Source: Cycas panzhihuaensis
Taxonomy: Eukaryota > Cycadophyta
Reading direction: 5' to 3'
Assembly: GCA_023213395.1 (NCBI GenBank)
Contig: CM041465.1
Coordinates: 53,947,741-54,011,740, forward strand
DNA length: 64,000 nucleotides
The notes beneath the pieces are model-generated. The model ran no database searches and was not told the origin of the DNA. It saw nothing but the letters and a program-made list of their open reading frames with translations. Positions 12,174 to 26,039 of this stretch are shown here, in pieces (within the stretch, counting starts at the first letter, position 1; each line of letters starts with the position of its first letter). A program made the position numbers and the translations under genes.

Positions 12174-15100
12174 ATGGGCTCTCCACTTAAGTGCTCTGTT
12201 GGTGTCGTGCTGCTGTTAATCTGCTTAGGATCGCATAGCATAGCAGATGCCAGCAGAAGCAGTTTCGATGGGATAATTCGGATGCCCATCACCACTAAGA
12301 ACCTTCAAACACTCAATGAGAATAAATCTGATGAAGGTGATAAAATCGCTAGGAGGTGGGCCATTCTTGTTGCAGGCTCTGCCGGATATTACAACTACAG
12401 ACACCAGGTCGACATATGTTCGTTCATCCAATTATGCATAGTTATGCGTAGATAGAATCATGTCATCTTTAGATATAAGTTTTTAGAGAGAGATCTTCTA
12501 TACATGTTTATATCACAGACAGTATGCGGATATAGTTAAAAAAAAGACACTCATATATAGATTTATATCTATGATATACATACGTACCTCTGTTTTACAT
12601 ATGAATCTACAGATATAAGATATAGATACATAGATTGAGATATATTTCATTCATACCTCTATATATATTGGCTGCTGTCAGCATTTCTTCTTGTTGCTGG
12701 TTGTGGGCTCAGAAGAGAGCGATGAGAATTAGTAGAGTACATCTAGATGTGTCAAATAAGTTCTACATGAAAATTAGAATTAGTAGAGTACATGTAGATG
12801 TGATTTGTTTTCTCATTCAGGCTGATGTTTGTCACGCATATCAAATTCTGAGGAGAGGAGGATTGAAAGAGGAGAACATCGTCGTATTTATGTACGATGA
12901 CATTGCTTACAGTCCAGGAAATCCTCGGCCCGGAATTATTATCAACCATCCTCAAGGAGGAGATGTGTATGCGGGGGTTCCTAAGGTGCAGTCCCAGCTT
13001 TAATCAACTGTTATCTTCGTAGAAACATGTGGTATTGTCTGTTTCTCGTTTATTTATGAATTGTGTGTATCATGCAGGACTATACTGGGAGGAACGTTAG
13101 TGTAGATAATTTCTTTGCTGTTCTCCTCGGAGATAAAGCTTCAATTAAAGGTGGAAGTGGGAAGGTTGTTGATAGCGGGCCCAATGACCATATTTTCATT
13201 TACTACACTGACCATGGAGGCCCGGGTGTGCTTGGTGAGTAAATATTACCAAAGTTTGAAAAAGAGTACACCAATTTGAAGCATAGATCTGGCATCAAGA
13301 ACTACTAAGATCCAAGGATGTTTATGCCAGGTCTTATGAATCAACTTGGTCTGAGTATATAATTCCTTCATTCATTCGTATGTCCCAGCACAAGTTACAT
13401 TCCGATGTATCATGTGTGAATTTCCCCTGTGACCCCCAAATCCTGTTGTTTAAGTCCAGAGAAAACAATGTCTGTACGAACTTCTTTGTGATGAAATCAC
13501 CGAGCATTAATGCATCTTAACTTCATTTGTGATCTCTAACAAAATGGCTTTGGTCTAGTGCTTCCACCATAGTAGATTTTTGCCTCTCCATCCTTACCTG
13601 TTCAATTCTGTACAGTTAGCATAGGACCCAGTTCAGAGGGGACGATGCATCTCTTTGGGAAACTAGCCCCTTTTAACACCTAGATCCATAATATACATTA
13701 CAGATATATTTTATTAAATATATCCCCTGCAAGCCTCTCTTATACATGTTTCTGCAAAAATGACTCGGCAGATTATTCTCATGCCAACTTTCATTTGTTT
13801 TATATTGTTAGTCAACATGTTAAGTTTCATGCTTCTGAGGCTTTATTCGTGTGGTTGATGACAATGGGTTGCAGGAATGCCTACTCGTCCGAATCTTTAT
13901 GCAGATGATTTCAATGAAGTGTTGAAACAAAAATATGCTGCTGGCACCTACAAACAAATGGTGAGTAGAGCCATGTAAGACAAAAGGCAAAAGCCATCAG
14001 TTTCTTTGTTACTTTCAGTTTTAAGCATCTTCATTAATCCGAAGGAGCGGGCTTGTGGAGTTACGACACTACCCCACATCAGAGGACTAATTTAATGTCG
14101 CATGGAATTACACCATTTCCACACGGTACTATATAGTCATCACAACCACAGCGGGATGTACTCTGCTAAGGGTAGTAGGGTTATCAATCACCATGGGAAA
14201 TCGGCTTGCAGGGGTTTGCTTTGGTTATAGTGCTTGTGTTCTTATATATGGCCAACTTTTGTGGTCATTGCAGAGTTGGGTAAATCTGACAATTGAGTCT
14301 AGATGCGCTGTATGTCTTATGATTGAAGAATCCCGGGTAGCAGCTTGGGAGAATATTTGAAGCCCCGGAGTCAGTATCATAAAACCGCTAACATAACTTG
14401 TTTGAACAATCAGGTAATTTATGTTGAAGCATGTGAAAGTGGAAGCATTTTCGAGGGACTACTTGCAGAGGGTATGAATATTTATGTTACAACAGCATCA
14501 AATGCAGAGGAAAGCAGCTGGGGAACCTATTGTCCTGGAATGAGGCCTCCTCCTCCTCTTGAATATGACACCTGCCTTGGAGATCTGTATAGTGTGGCTT
14601 GGATGGAGGACAGGTTTGGCCGTATCCACTGCAATTATTTTATAGCTCAAATTTGTATTAAGCCCAACAAAAATTCTTCAGACTATAGCCAATTGTAAAT
14701 TTGATTGTCACTTATTGTGTTGGCAGTGAAGCGCACAATTTGCTGGTGGAAACCTTAAATCAGCAGTATGTTTCGGTAAGTGTAGTCAACTCCTAGAAAT
14801 GGAATTTTAGGATGAACGATATTCAGGTAGTTTATGTACAGGAATGTCAGTTTCCAATAAGAATTTGGTCGTGTTCCTCTATCCGTTGATGTGAATTAGT
14901 GATCGCATTTCCATCCACTTGTCCCAATTCTAAATCCCCAGAAGTATAGGCCTTAATGTCATAGTTGGATGCACCTGCTAACAAGATTCCAGAGTTCGGT
15001 TTCCTGCTCTTAACCATTTTTTATTAGTTCTCTTGAGATATAGGTATCCTGCGTCCTACTTATAGAAGATTAGTGCGTCCATATCGATTCTTGATATGAG

Positions 15101-16703
15101 GTTGTCCTCTAATATTGGAGGTAGAGTGTTTCAAGGCTTATATTTGGGCGATTTGTAGTTTCTGCCTGTAAGGCTCTCTGTCATTCCATCACTATTTAGT
15201 TTAAATCATTCGATCATATATATGTGTGTGTGTAAGAGAGAGAGAGAGAGCTCTTATCCATGTAATGCCTCAGTGATGCACATGTACCATGAAACTCATA
15301 CGTTTCTATGTTATTGCCAGTTGAGTATCTTTTTCCCTTACTGAACTGGAGGCACACATCTACGATCAGCACTGCATCTTTCATGCTGATATTATGGATT
15401 TACGACAGAGTGCAACACTAGATAGCCATATCCTTAAATGTGCAAATATTTATGAATGCTTAATGTTGCAAAACACGGTAGCAGCCTGATATTTTCAATT
15501 CCTTCGGTCGACTTCATAGAAATAGAGATCCATATCAGTCATGTTTAATACTATTTTATGTTGGAGTGTTGCTAAGCCAGACATTTTACAGGTGAGGGAT
15601 AGGACATCCAACAACAATACATATGACATGGGCTCCCATGTGATGCAATATGGCGACATACTTATCAGCAAGGAACCATTGTCCTTGTACCTGGGATTTG
15701 ACCCCGCCAATGCCAACGTTACTTCTGCCAATGAGAACGATTTGCCCCAAGTTTTGCAAGAGAAGGATGTTAGAGCTGTCAACCAGAGAGATGCAGATCT
15801 TCTTTACCTGTGGCAAAAGGTTGGTAGCTGGAATCATATTGAATCTATAGTACGATGATCCAGTAATCCTTATAATCGTTATGCTGGCTTCTTCAGTTGT
15901 GGTTACCTTGTTTTTGTCAGATAATAATAGCTGCTATTTAAATAAGCTCTGGCATGTTTCAAATTTTTCATCGGTGTTACCATATTACACCGTTCGGATG
16001 ACAGGGAACGAGTGGAGTAGTTACCACTCTTACAATCTATAGCTATATTAATTATGAGAGCTATTTCTTTGTGTTTTACAGATGTAGTATAAAAGATACA
16101 AGGACGACTCCCCCGAAAAGCTGGACGCTCAGAAAGAGATGGTGGAATTAATGACACATCGGGTGCATGTAGACAGAAGTGTAAAGATTATTGGAGAGCT
16201 GTTGTTTGGATCACAAATGGGTCCTGCTGTGTTGAAAGCCGTGCGACCCCCAGGGCAGCCATTGGTGGATGACTGGGACTGCCTTAAAACAATGGTAACA
16301 TTTTATCCCCATTATTATTCGATCTTCCTCTGTTTGTACTTCCCCAGTTCTACAAATAAATACAGGGGCGAAAAAATCATGAAATACCCTCTCCAAAGGC
16401 TGCTCCTTGCTTACGTTCTACCGGTTGTAAGTAGTATAAGGTTTGATACTGAGCAATAGGGAAGGATTCTAGTCGGTGCACACCTTAATGGCCGCTGCTA
16501 ACGCTTCTCGCATATGACAGGTTCGCACATTCGAATCCCATTGTGGATCACTTGCCCAGTATGGCTTGAAACACATGCGTGCTCTAGCAAATATCTGTAA
16601 CCGAGGTGTTACGGCGGATTCTATGAGCGCAGTTTCTGCTGAAGCATGCGCTCAAATTCCATCAGGGTTCTGGAGTTCACTCCAAGAAGGGTACAGTGCT
16701 TGA
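12174..16703 (+). CDS. VPE: Legumain / vacuolar processing enzyme (Asn endopeptidase, C13 family), nine exons
   Basis: Cysteine protease that cleaves after Asn/Asp and matures vacuolar proteins. Exons: 12174-12407, 12821-12985, 13078-13234, 13875-13960, 14414-14613, 14727-14775, 15592-15819, 16088-16294, 16521-16703; all introns are GT-AG. The spliced frame is 1,509 nt (502 residues), close to the usual family length. Residues 1 to about 26 look like a signal peptide ([12 protein letters not shown] core). The core opens at [19 protein letters not shown]. Catalytic His179 is in YYTDHGGPG and Cys221 in VEACESGS, followed by [20 protein letters not shown] at 139 is a possible N-glycosylation site. 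The C-terminal legumain prodomain has [13 protein letters not shown]-like and [21 protein letters not shown] motifs and ends SLQEGYSA. No frameshift or missing catalytic residue is seen. Intron 1 contains a duplicated 27-nt segment (12725-12751, 12776-12802). The intron 5 and 7 donors (GTTTGG, GTTGGT) are weak. Low-pH self-activation is family knowledge. Confidence 0.96.
15218..15251 (+). repeat. AT/GT/GA compound microsatellite in intron 6
   Basis: A short ATATATATGTGTGTGTG run passes into about nine GA units within legumain intron 6. Confidence 0.8.
16073..16090 (+). promoter_or_regulatory. Two competing acceptors at legumain intron 7
   Basis: ACAG ends at 16081 and GTAG ends at 16087. Only the second keeps the frame, joining LWQK to [11 protein letters not shown]. 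Use of the first adds ATG then an in-frame TAG and would end the protein after residue 374, before most of the C-terminal prodomain. Confidence 0.65.
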
Positions 16704-19700
16704 TCATATTATTCTAGACGGGCTGAGTCCAGAATCCGAATTATGGGGTGGAGTGTCTCGTACATATGTGAAATTGTTATGCTATTATGGCTTAGATCGT
16801 TGATGAAGGCCAAAAGAACGTGCCATGCTCAGATGTATTTATTTAAACCATGTATTTAGATATATTTATATACACTCTCGATCAGTGTCTTAGCTTTTGG
16901 ATTATTTTCTATTATCATTCCAGCTCTTGGCTTTATGGCTGTCCAAGCTCTGTTCACAGTGATCTCTCTATTGGAAAGCGTTGCTATTCAATATGGTTGA
17001 GGGGTCTTATTGTGGGGTCTTAGTTTAACCTCCTTTGGAATTGAGTGTCCTAAAGGACTTTTGTAATCAGAAACCCTAGGCAATATAAAATGAATGTTTT
17101 CTTTGATATATTTGAAATTCAAATTGCCACCTGTGAATGCTGACAGTGTGGAGAGCAATATCTGGGCATGACATTCTATAATTTTCTGTTTAGTACTCGC
17201 TTCATATTTTTCCCAATTCTCTTTTTGATATTTATATATTCTGGCATTTCCTATTTTTTAAAAATTATGCAGCAAATGGCTTCAAGATTCTCTCAAAATA
17301 TCGTTTTCCCTTTTTGTGTCATTTATGATATAATAGACTCTCTCTCTCTCTCTCTCTCTCTCCTTTCCTTTTGTCGGATCATGCAGGCGGCAGCAATGGG
17401 AGCAGAGGTTATGACCTGAACAAGCAGCTATGATGTCACAAGACCTCCACAGGCTGATTATCCCATAATCAAAGAACATAACAGATCAAAAAAGTACAGC
17501 CATCAGATGGTTTCAAATGCACAAGACAAGCAGATTTGGGACACAGCTTGCGACCTGAAACACAGATACATGTTACAGAAAACTCCAAAACCTTGAGAGT
17601 CTTGAAATCAAAAGGAATACATTATACCAGAAAGAATTCATCAATGATAAACCCACACCTCAACCATAACTGCCTAAACTTGTTGGCACAGAGTTAAAAC
17701 AGCCCATCTGAAATATCAGGGCTAACTAAAATGGCCTACAAATTGAGACAGTTAGATGTGTGATAATAAACATACCTTGACAAGAGAGGACATCTCGTCT
17801 TTGCAGATCTGGAAAAGTCAAAGGGAACTATAGTTTGCATACACACACACACACACACACATATACAAGGGGGGTCACAGTGAAATGAGAGTTGCCTATG
17901 TGGTTATAGGAGCCCCATTTTTTGTATGCAATGGTCACTTAACCAATGCTCTGAAGTGAATGCAGCTCTTAAACTAGTCAGGAAACTGCACTGTCAGAAC
18001 CAACTAGAATTTTATCCCAAGTGAAACCCTAATTAGTGTGAAAGCATTGAAAACAGAAACAATGAAACAAGAAAACAGATTATCAGTAACTTGATTTAAA
18101 ACCATCTAAAATCCAAGCAATGTGTGAAACCCAAACCAAGAGCAATCAAACCAAAGGCTAGGGGTGATTTCGAGTGGATGTTAGTACTTCTAGATCAATT
18201 ACAGTATTACTGAAATAATGATGTCATAGGTGCTGAAAGATGGCAGGAAACACTTGCTTCAAAAAATCTAAGAAACAATGTATCAACAATCAGATTTTGT
18301 TATTTTTTTAATATGAAGCTAAAATTATATTGCGTCAACAACTAGATTTTGAAAAAGAAGAAACTAGCTTGCATAATCAAATTAAAGACTTAACTTTCCA
18401 GCAATCTAAACTAAATAAAAGTAATGTAATTTTACTTAAAAACAGGGCTAATCCCTGTCCCCTTCCACTTGATTGTAGAATGCACTAATGTTCCAATGAC
18501 CAAGAACTTTGAAAACAAATACTTGGAATTCTAACATAAGCACTCATGAATAAACTAGGACTTACTTCACGAGAATTTAATCAAAAGCTAGCTACTAGAG
18601 ATCATAGAGAAGAAGGTAAGGAACAGATCAACTACCATGGAAAACAAAAGGAAACATCAAAATCCTATTAGAAAAGATTGGGGCAACATATAGTAATCTA
18701 AGACCCTCAACTATCTTATACATCGAAAGAAACATGGACAACTCTACAAGCTCACAAATTTTCTTAGGGCTAAGCTTTTCTAGCATGATCACTTATAAAT
18801 AAACTAGAGCTTGCTTCACAAGAAGGACTAGCAAGAAGGATTGGGGCCCATAATAAGACTTGTTCTAAGGTTGACTTTTCTCAAGAGCTTAGTGAGAACA
18901 TCCTTATTCACTATGTGGACTAATCATACAAGTAGAGACTATATGCAAAAGATTTGGCATTTAGACATTAGGGAACAATTCTAGGAATGGCTCTGGTAGT
19001 AGAAATGATAAAATTGAGAGAGAATTCACAAGAAAATACACAGTGGAATGACTGCGAATGGTTACGATTCGACATTCTAGCTCTCATGAAATTGTTTTTA
19101 GTGTATCGCAGAAGGGTGAATGGCTCACAGTGACGGAGAATAGTTTTGAGGAATGGTGAATGGTTAATAGGGAATAGTTCTACACCAACTTAGAAGATGG
19201 TTTCAAGATAAATCTTATGGTTGTACAAATGTACAAAAAAGGCATGTGTTACTAAGAGTAATTAGGGTTTTGTTATGTAAAGATAGAGGATATATTGTAA
19301 AGTCCAACCTTTTGGGTGTTTGGCTATGGGAAGAGTGTAATGAAGTCATTTCTATTGTTTGTCCAATCGTGAGAGTCAAATCATGAGTCAGGTCTAATAT
19401 TCTCAACTATAGAGACCAAAAGGCATTGTACTCAGTGTTGATTAATAAAGTAACAAGTTATGAGGAAATATCTTGTGCAATGTATATGCTTGATGGTTGG
19501 CTACATTTGGTGTGAATATTGTGCAAATGTTGTATATGTTGTAAGTTGCCCTAACATGTAGCCAACATTCGAGGAGCAATGCCAAGGTGAATAGGCCACA
19601 AGATCAATAAGTAAATGGATGATTTCTAGAGACCTATGTGCTAAGTATCAATCAACATTGGTTCTATTACTAAAATTCTTACATAGAGAAGAGCCCAAGA

Positions 19701-20279
19701 CTCTGAGGAGGGGTAAGAATGTATTCTTGAGGCCCAAAGGACCCTAACTATCATTGTCATGGTAGTTTCTAACCAAACCATAACTACCAAGGGACCTTCC
19801 AATGCCATCTAAGCCTTTTGTGTGCTCTCCCCTTGCCTTCAACAAAACCCGAGCAAGAAGAAAACACACAGGAGAATAACAATCATATTACGAAGACAAC
19901 ATGCTTATATTACCAACATGGAAGCATACGCATATTACAAAATAGATTGAGGCAAACTTTACTTTATTACTAAGAAGGGGACTACATTGACCCAAGAAGG
20001 GTCAGGCATAGGCTTGAACTACAATAAATGAAGAACCGTCAACCCAATATGCAATGAGAGATACAATGGAAAAAATGAGAGAAAGCCTAATGCACTCTCA
20101 TGTATCCACCAGATGCATCCAATATTCTTTTATAGTCTTCCCCACTAACCGTTTCCAATTGACTTCTAACTAACACTCAACTAATTCCCAACTAATTTCC
20201 AACAAACTCCCAACTAACTCATTAATAACAATTTGTTAGCATTAACAATAATTACATTACTCATCATAATTTTGATCTA
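16704..20279. other. Legumain 3' flank and AT-rich intergenic DNA
   Basis: The legumain 3' UTR should begin here; CAATATAAAATGAATG near 17080 is a weak polyadenylation candidate. The stretch includes (TC)n at 17339-17362 and (AC)n at about 17840-17862. No protein domain or splice-consistent gene was found. Confidence 0.55.
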
Positions 20280-20294
20280 GGGTCTCGATCATGC

Positions 20295-20520
20295 TCTAAT
20301 TGCGACCCCGTCGCAATTGTTCTTTGATTGTGACCTAGCTATACTTCCCACTACGATTGTGATCCAGTCGCAATTGTCCGATGAATATGAGTTGGTACCA
20401 CTTAATGCTCCAATTGCAACCCAGTTGCACTTGTGACTACAATCACGATCTGGCCACACTTGCAACTACGATCCGGTCGCACTTCACTTGTGATTTTTCA
20501 ATCATCCTTTGGTCGCAAAC
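20295..20520. repeat. Degenerate short tandem repeat, CG-containing
   Basis: Variants of a roughly 25-30-nt unit around GATCCAGTCGCAATTGTGAC recur at least six times within 225 bp. The stretch keeps CG dinucleotides in otherwise CG-poor, AT-rich DNA. Confidence 0.5.
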
Positions 20521-21212
20521 TCAACTTTTCTTAAAAATCTACGTCCATTTTCACCCACACACATTTCCCCCATCACAAAACCAATGATTGTTCTCACTCG
20601 TTCCAAAATTTTAAATTTTTTCCAAATCCTTCATCTCCCCCAAAATTTTGAAATCAACAATATTTTGATACATAGGTGCCCTTGTTTCTTCAACAAGCCT
20701 TATCATAATGATATCAAAGTTTGACTATGATCTGCTAAGACAACTTTTAATGGTGTACTTCTCCCCTTCAGTCATCTATCTTTTCTTGATGTACCTATTT
20801 TTTTAATGTCCTACCAAGTCACCTCTTTCCACTTGTCTTATTCTATCTACTTTGTTGCACCATCTTTTGTGGAGTCGCCTCCTTTTGCTACTTTTTTTTT
20901 TTTTTTCTTTACTCAACTACTTCATTGGGTCACTTGTACATACCATCTGTTACATAGTAGAACAACCATAACATAACTGACAACATTATCATCATCATAT
21001 AAAAGATTGAATAAACTATGGTCACATTGAATACACGTCCACAATTTCCACAATGAAGATGAAGTCTATATGAGGTCACAAACATCAATTGGAATGCATA
21101 GGTAATCATCCGCTACGTTCGTCAGTCACAAGAATGTCCCTTGGATACATAGTTCATCATTTTGTCAACTTGAAGTCCATATAAGACACGATCATCCACC
21201 AGAGCTCATAGG
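20521..21212. other. Non-coding stretch
   Basis: AT-rich with a T run near 20891. A loose duplication of a GAAGTC(T/C)ATAT...CATAGG segment (about 21062-21104 and 21172-21212) precedes the next LTR. No gene seen. Confidence 0.4.
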
Positions 21213-21454
21213 TGTTAGAATATAATGTCATCTCCTCATTGTATTAATACTTGTAACATTATATTAACCATGGTAACTTTATGTTAGTCATTGTAATTTT
21301 ATGCTAGATTAACTAACATTAAGTGTTAGTCACTAACCCTAACCTTGTTTATATTAATGGCTCACTGTATAGGTATGTATAAGCTCTCATTGTAATGTAA
21401 GTGATCGTCTTCTCACTCATTCTCATTTTTTCTCTGGGTGTACTGAATCCAACA
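21213..21454 (+). repeat. Copia-like LTR, plus orientation (242 bp)
   Basis: Starts TGTTAGAATA and ends GAATCCAACA, then immediately TTGTATCAGAGCC (21455-21467), a one-base variant of the initiator-tRNA-Met PBS. It is therefore a 5' LTR. No gag or pol follows, so the element is truncated. Confidence 0.75.
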
Positions 21455-21467
21455 TTGTATCAGAGCC

Positions 21468-21929
21468 AAGTCAGCTCTGCAAGTGACCTAATTTGCTCTC
21501 GAAGGGTTTTCGTATGACTGTACAATGAAAAAAATTTCTATTTCAAATGATAGTGATTATTATTTTACCTTGGTGTTGCCATAGAAAACATAAAATAAAC
21601 AATGCCAAAGTAGATAACATAATTCAAATAACCTTAATGAATATATATCATTAAAATAATGTGTAGGATTAATATTAACTTAGATTCAAAATGTTACAAT
21701 GTGAATATATATTAACTCACTAATCATGAGAGTCACTTTGTGAAATCATACATATACTATCATAACCCTAATGAATGCTAAAGAGATGGTGGAAAATCAA
21801 CCCTAAGTTTAAAAAGATTTAGTTAAACCGATTAATTAAGGAGTTCAAAAGGTATTACAAATGCTGAATACACTCATAAACTATACCTTGCAATAAATCC
21901 TAAAAAAAATAGCAATCATAGAAATGGAT
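21468..21929. other. AT-rich remnant between two copia-like elements
   Basis: Follows the PBS of the LTR at 21213-21454 and runs to a truncated LTR of the next element. No coding sequence recognised. Confidence 0.4.
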
Positions 21930-24900
21930 ATTTATAGATCTAAAGTGTCAAATATAATTACAATTACATCCATTAGGTCACCACAATCAAGGATATTCCT
22001 CCACATAATTAGGCATAAAAATAGGGAGACCCAGTTTACATTAGGTGGTATAAACACATTTTCTAACATCCCCTCTTAATGCAAATATGGGGTAACAAGA
22101 ATTATCATTAGGAATAAATCTTCTCTCAAGGATAACCTTATCTAACCTAATATGCACGGACGTCGATGTAGCAATCATCAGTCAGATGTAATGGTGCCAT
22201 GCTTTGTATGTGCTCAATTCTTTGGAAATGCTCCAACAGACGTGCAACCATATGACTCTTTCTGCACCTACTACTTTGTCCATTCAACTCAGCCATATTC
22301 CTTTGACTAAACCAAGAGGTTGAGTCACTTAATCCATTTGAATCGCCTCTTCAAGTCTTCATTAAGGAACATTGATATGATTTGATACCCAACTATTTGA
22401 AGCTTCTGAAGTAAGGATCAAACAGACCAATAAACTAGAGACTGGTGCTAAATGTCTTATCATACCTTAATCCTTCTTCCTACTATAGATCACATGTACA
22501 ACAAGTCTTTAAACTTGCAAATCAACTAGGTTCTTTACTTCAATACAACTCTCCATCGCGATTCAACACTCGCTAGAATGTTAGTATCTATCTCAAGCTT
22601 TGACCGGCACGCTGATCCATGGTCTTCCATCATCCTGCAAATCTTCAACTGTCAACAGAACATGGGGTTGCAATCCATGTCTCATCATCTAACAACTCCT
22701 TATCATCAATCTCTCACCAAGTCTTGCTTTTGTCTCAAGCATAATGTTAGGCAAACAAACCTCCATACCTGCTGAACAACGACTCAGAAAAGTGAAGCAA
22801 TGAAAGATAAAATCTGTAACCAAATGACACTTAGCATGATATGTCATAAACTCATGAACTGAACATCTAGACTGATCACAATGCATTTCCTCTACAGATC
22901 ACACTGTTTGTAAGCTAAACAACCCATATGCTTCAACCTCTTACAATCCTATTGCTGCAATCTTTGTCTAAGATGTGTGCACTCCAATGCACTAAAGAAA
23001 ATAAATAGAAGGCTTCGGACATGGTCCAAACATACAATAAGAGGGAAATATATGCCACGAATAGTCACAACAGGGGTACCCATACTTGTCCGCTACAGTT
23101 TCTGCCAAGAAAACATGAGAGGCAAACCACAACATGCACCAAACCTCACCATCTGCATCATGATACTCACCTACAATGCAACCTTACATGCCAACCGTAC
23201 ATACCATGACAAAGGCATCACTGATTTTATGGCAACTCATCTTAGACCTTTCCATTCACACTTAAAATTTATCAAACACTATGTCTCGGTTCCACATCAG
23301 ACTTGTTTAGATATGCACCCATATTGAACTGGCATCAAACATGCCATAAACCTAATGCTATCATTAGTCCAACAACCATTCATACAAGCAAATTCTAAAC
23401 CTCATCATCTCATATACATTTGATGCAACTGAACTCGAATGTATACTGAATAAAAACACACTTATTTTCATTGAATCAACCACATAAACATGAACTTTAT
23501 GCAATGATCTATGGCACACTCAAACAGTAATAGAGTTTGCATTAAATTACAATTAAGGTATCTCATTCAAACTCTCCCAAACTTGCCCTGAAACTCGCAC
23601 AACATTGCCCTTACTCTCGTCCTTAAAACCTGCCTAACTTTTGCCCAATCTTGCCATGTAATACACATGCAACAAGCATCTCATCACCATAAATTTTCCA
23701 TCAACTTTGCCCATACAAGAAGCATGCTTAATGCACTCTCTTCATCTTATCTACACACCATAACATTGCCTCAACAACTCTCTTATGCCAAACACATGCA
23801 CAAGATCATGCATTGACTAATATAATGCTGATACTCACTTTGCCACCAATCACCATACTTGATCTAAAATACTTAAGGCAATTTTTAGCCACTTAATATA
23901 TTAACAAGACAATGGCTCCACAATAAATACCTTAATATCAATCATATCAAGAAAATGTGAAATAATTAATAACAAGGCGGCCCAATGATCAATATATTAC
24001 ACAATATAGAAAAATGACTTCATAAAGTAGCAATATATTAAAGGCTCCTTATAAAAGGAACTTAATATAATTCAAAATCCATTAAATAATATATCAATAT
24101 ACCATTGATATACCACACAGTCGATTTTAATTATATAACATGGCTTGGCAACTTTACATACGATTCGAAATCAATTTTATGATGGATGGTCATGTTAATA
24201 CAGGTGACTCTCTCAACGAAGAATTTGCAGGATGTATATCATCATGCAGGTGGCAAGAATTAACAAAATAAAGGGGGTGATTAGAATAAAGAGGTTGGAT
24301 ACATAGTGGCAAGGCGATCACTTAACTAGCTAGCGATTTCATCATGTGACCATGACGCACAGAAGACATCATGGCTATGCAGAGTACAAATATAAGAGTG
24401 GCTATCAATGTCGACTAATGCAGATTATGAAGACGGCTACAAAATAGTTCACACAGAGTACAATGACGACTGAGTATTGATAAATGGTGGCTCAATATGT
24501 AAAATGACAATGGCACCATCACGGGCGAACTCATATATATATGGCTACAAATAATTATCATCACAGAGGATGACTATATATATTTGTGTAAGTTAGACAT
24601 TTGGGTGACATAATTTTAATATATCAAACGCTGACGCAAAGAATATCAATTGTGATCAGAGTGAAATATCAAACACAATATATCAACGTAGTAGTACAGA
24701 TATATATTCAAACATTGGTAGGTGAATCATCACGTGGAGTAGCGACACAATCACCATCACCCAAGTAGCTGAATAAAATCAACATGTATGGCTAATATGC
24801 ATGCATTTAGGCTTTCAACAACAACTGAAATATATATTAACGTAACTGGAAAATATGTTCAAGTGACTAAAATATCATTTCACAGCTTTCACAGATGATA

Positions 24901-25705
24901 AAAAGCTACATGGGTTATAATATTTAATCAAACCCTAAAAATTATAAATGGGAGATTAAATATATATTGAGCATACCTTTGTACTGACCGTATTTATCAT
25001 TTCATGGCTTTACAATAGGCCTGATAGGGTTTCTGCACTCTCCCACCAGTAACAGAGGGCTGACAATTAACTCTAGGGCATGCAAACTCTGTGGCATCGT
25101 CAAATGGGGTTCTGACACCTTCAATAGGCTCAAACAATGCTCACATGGCTGGCAACAGAGTCAAAACTTGTCCACACACCTCCATATAGCTCAGAGTACC
25201 TACAAACAATGATAGAAGGCTCACGGGATCCACCATCGATCATCTTCACTATCGTGGTTGTTCTGTAGGGTCATCGGTCACGTCAATCCACTTAGGGCAA
25301 GCCAACATGACTTGACACCATTGATTGGACCTTCAACAATGTTCATCTGCCTGTGCACGACCTATATGCTCTAATACCATGTTAGAAAATGTAACTGAAG
25401 TAAACAAGGTTGACAGAATCTTTCACATCAGGTAGATATCAAGTAGAAATAGATTGCACAGGACACTAGATTACCATGGGAAACCCTTACAAGTGAAAAC
25501 CCACAAATGATAATATTTCACATTATGACCAAATGATATCACAACAAAGTTGGACTTTGATCTATATTTATAGATCTAAAGTGCCAAACATAATTATAAT
25601 TATATCCATTAGGTCACCATAATCGCAGATATTCCTCCACATAATTAGACATAAAAATAGAGAGACCCACTTTACATTAGGTGGTATGGACACATTTTCT
25701 ACCAA
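21930..25705 (-). mobile_element. Copia-like LTR element, minus orientation, no coding capacity
   Basis: The right LTR is 25380-25705 (TGTTAGAAAATG to TTCTACCA). It is flanked inside by GCTCTAATACCA (25368-25379), which on the minus strand reads TGGTATTAGAGC, a tRNA-Met-type PBS. The left LTR survives only at about 21930-22068, from TTTATAGATCTAAAG to TTTTCTAACA. The PPT is at 22069-22077, minus-strand AAGAGGGGA directly before TGTTAGAAAA. The 3.3-kb interior (22069-25379) holds only short ORFs without gag or pol motifs. It is either a non-autonomous derivative or too decayed to read. The left LTR has lost its outer half. Confidence 0.75.
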
Positions 25706-26039
25706 ATACTAAGAGAACAAAAAATGGTTGGACTCCAAGCCTATTTTAATTATTTACAATCCATACAATCTTAAAAGAAGAAAAAGTTAAAGAAAATTAT
25801 AATATAATATTTTAGTATTAAGCAAAAAATATACAAACCACAAGTATGGATTGAATAAATAATGAAATATTTTTACTTAGTAAAAATTGAGCTAATAGAG
25901 CAAGTCTCTTTAGCTATATTACACATGGATATAATTGTTTGTGAATGGTGGTAAATCTTAGTATTCACTAAGTTTCAAAACTAGTTACCAACTTGAAGTG
26001 AGTTTGTCCACTTATTCATTGAAAATTTTGAAGGACTAA

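Noticed and set aside
12635-13003. 122-codon ORF overlapping the legumain gene
   Set aside because: Only its second half is legumain exon 2; the first half is intron 1, and splice sites at 12820 and 12986 bound the exon.
17168-17419. 83-codon hydrophobic ORF after the legumain gene
   Set aside because: Phe/Leu-rich because of T-rich DNA and a TC microsatellite; no exon of the legumain family is expected here.
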